64,000 nt of DNA from Rhynchopus sp. YZ270_cl-10. Lineage: Eukaryota > Euglenozoa > Diplonemea > Diplonemida > Diplonemidae. This document shows positions 62,280 through 64,000 of the stretch, in pieces. The DNA lies in contig OZ037857.1 in assembly GCA_964035575.1 (NCBI GenBank), positions 124,001-188,000 on the forward strand, written 5' to 3'. The notes beneath the pieces are model-generated. The model had not been told where the DNA came from. It saw only the letters and a list, made by a program, of their open reading frames with translations, and did no database searches. Positions within the stretch are counted from its first letter, which is position 1. The number at the start of each line of letters is the position of its first letter. Position numbers and translations under genes: made by a program.

Positions 62280-64000
62280 TCACAGGTCCCACAGGAGCAG
62301 AGTGCCGTCGTGGCTCACTGTGGCGAGGCGTGTGCTGTCAGGTGAGAACGCGAGACGCGGGAGCCCTGCGCGCGTGTGCCCGTAGAGCTGGTGTGCCACA
62401 CTCCCAGCCGCACGCCACACCGTCACGTCTCCCTCCCCGACAGCAGCAAGCAGTGCCCCGTTTGGCGAGTGCCGAGCGTCAAACACAGTCTTTGTCCGAG
62501 TCTCAAGCACAAGGCGCTCCGTCACTGCACCCTCGCCAACAACCCCGCCGGCCCACTTGCTCACACGCACTGTCCCGTCGTCCATCCCACGCAGCAGCTC
62601 GTCGCGAGACGCAGAGAACGACAGTGCAGTCACACGTGCAAAGTGCGACGGCAGCTCCGCCACCTTGGCACCGTTCCGCACACGCCACACCGTCACAACC
62701 TCGTCCACCTCCGTGCCCCACGACGTGGCCAGCAGCGCCCCGTCTGCAGAGAACGCCACCTCACGTGCGTGCTTGTGGATCACAATCTCCGGCTCCAGCG
62801 AGCCAGACATCACGTCAAACACACGTGTGCGCATGTCGCTCCCACCACCACTCACAACAAGGAAGCGTGAGTCTGCCGTGAAGCGCACACGACGCACCGG
62901 CACACTCCCTGCTGCACTCATGTCCATCAACGTCACTTCGAGCGCACCTGTCACAGCGTCACACACAACAACACGCCCACCGGCACCACCCACAGCAACA
63001 CGTGCACCGTCGCTCGAGAACGTCACATCGTACGACGCAAAGTCCGCACACGCCAGCTTCGCCACCTGCACCCCAGTCGTGCTGTCGTACACACGCACCC
63101 CGTCGTCACTTCCTGTTGCAACACGGCGCCCGTCTGCAGAGAACCCAACAGCCAGGAGGCGGCCAGACTGCACCACACGCCATGCACACTGGTGTGATGC
63201 TGTCGCCTCACACGCAAGCGGTGCCGTGTCTGGGGCGGTGCACTGTGTGGGTGCAGGTGTGTCCGTGTCTGGGACTGGTGTGGATGCAGGTGGTGCACTC
63301 GTCGGCAGCACACATCCCGAGTAGTTGGAGCCAGGCTGCCAGGCACCCATACCGTCACAGGCAATGTATCCGACACCGACCCGACCCGACGACACGCAGA
63401 CAAACTCACACTCTGCGCCAGCAGGCGTGAAGCGTGTGCACGGCAGCGACACACCGACAATGAGGTTCGAGATGGCTTGGTTGTTCCCAGTGTCCGGCAG
63501 GGCACAAGTCTGCGACACACAGGAAAACGACGTGGACCAGTCAGCAAGGGAGCTGTTGTTTGGGTTCTCCTCACACACAAGGTCTCCCACAGGCATGAAG
63601 CCTGGCTGGCACTGTGCATTGCACTGCATGCCCACAGCGATGTCGTGCTCCGCCCCGTTGCACTGCAGAAGCGAGGCCGGCACGACATTCGCAGGCACGT
63701 TGGGCTGTGTTGTGCACATTGCGCTCCCTGCAGCGACACTCAGCGGCAGGAAGAAGTGGCGATTGTCGTCCATCGAGCACGGGTCGGGCAGGTCCACCCC
63801 GAGACCAGGGTCCAGCACGTCTCCCGTGTTTGTCGTCCACACCTCGTACGAGCCCGACACAGCCTTCTCCACAACCACGGGGAACCACGTCGCAATGTCT
63901 GCCACGCTGCGTCCCTGTGTGAGGCACAAATGCGGCTCATCGGAACCAGTGCGCCCGACTGCGTAGAGCTCGACGCTGCCTGCATCATAGCATGTGAGGG
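62280..64000 (-). CDS. Secreted sushi-WD40 protein, copy 3 (partial, runs off the window)
   Basis: The stop and C-terminal 572 codons or so are present: part of the N-terminal domain, both sushi-like modules and all seven WD40 blades. The signal peptide and the variable 47-102 region lie beyond base 64000. It is nearly identical to copies 1 and 2 in the visible part (for example Thr for Ile at position 364). Its 3' side carries the modified spacer copy 3. An alpha-tubulin gene would be expected just outside the window if the unit is complete. Confidence 0.9.
   Translation of the reverse strand, partial: LTCYDAGSVELYAVGRTGSDEPHLCLTQGRSVADIATWFPVVVEKAVSGSYEVWTTNTGDVLDPGLGVDLPDPCSMDDNRHFFLPLSVAAGSAMCTTQPNVPANVVPASLLQCNGAEHDIAVGMQCNAQCQPGFMPVGDLVCEENPNNSSLADWSTSFSCVSQTCALPDTGNNQAISNLIVGVSLPCTRFTPAGAECEFVCVSSGRVGVGYIACDGMGAWQPGSNYSGCVLPTSAPPASTPVPDTDTPAPTQCTAPDTAPLACEATASHQCAWRVVQSGRLLAVGFSADGRRVATGSDDGVRVYDSTTGVQVAKLACADFASYDVTFSSDGARVAVGGAGGRVVVCDAVTGALEVTLMDMSAAGSVPVRRVRFTADSRFLVVSGGGSDMRTRVFDVMSGSLEPEIVIHKHAREVAFSADGALLATSWGTEVDEVVTVWRVRNGAKVAELPSHFARVTALSFSASRDELLRGMDDGTVRVSKWAGGVVGEGAVTERLVLETRTKTVFDARHSPNGALLAAVGEGDVTVWRAAGSVAHQLYGHTRAGLPRLAFSPDSTRLATVSHDGTLLLWDL

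Overview
The window is nuclear DNA of a euglenozoan protist, most likely a diplonemid. Three things point there. All 17 protein genes I can support lie on the minus strand across 64 kb, with no strand switch, as in the directional gene clusters of Euglenozoa. The two alpha-tubulins have the euglenozoan tail ([12 protein letters not shown]). Pyrimidine tracts ending in AG sit directly before several start codons, as expected for spliced-leader acceptors. Unlike in trypanosomatids, two genes carry short conventional GT-AG introns. Dinoflagellates also have one-way gene arrays, but the tubulin argues against them. No spliced-leader RNA, rRNA or convincing tRNA gene was seen.

Layout by rising coordinate (transcription runs right to left). 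1-9.2 kb: two tandem copies of a membrane receptor with a degenerate class III cyclase domain, separated by a spacer with an 86-copy 9-bp minisatellite and an AAAAG microsatellite. 11.5-13.6 kb: acyl-CoA dehydrogenase in three exons. 14.0-15.9 and 25.0-26.6 kb: two coiled-coil proteins that look distantly related. 17.4-19.9 kb: secreted astacin protease with EGF, LamG-like and PA14 modules. 21.6-22.5 kb: a non-autonomous DNA transposon with terminal inverted repeats and a 7-bp target duplication. 23.0-24.4 kb: membrane-anchored UDP-sugar 4-epimerase of the plant UDP-arabinose type, two exons. 27.5-28.8 kb: four-pass membrane protein with a myristoylation-type N-terminus. 29.2-35.0 kb: 1,929-residue helical-repeat and coiled-coil protein.

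35.1-64 kb is a degenerate tandem array. Its unit is a secreted AA10 LPMO-GH5 cellulase fusion, a spacer, a secreted sushi-WD40 protein and alpha-tubulin. The WD40 gene occurs three times (the last cut by the window edge), alpha-tubulin twice and LPMO-GH5 twice. A 1,840-residue secreted repeat protein sits between the second and third partial units. Comparing units gives filled and empty sites for small elements, including a 421-bp TA-flanked element found only in the third.

The secreted or surface genes (LPMO-cellulase, astacin, WD40, giant repeat protein, receptors) suggest a cell that digests and senses polysaccharide and protein outside itself. The paralogues differ mainly in their extracellular parts. 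Intergenic DNA also holds a recurring class of short hairpins, all in one orientation, at least one of which behaves like an insertion.
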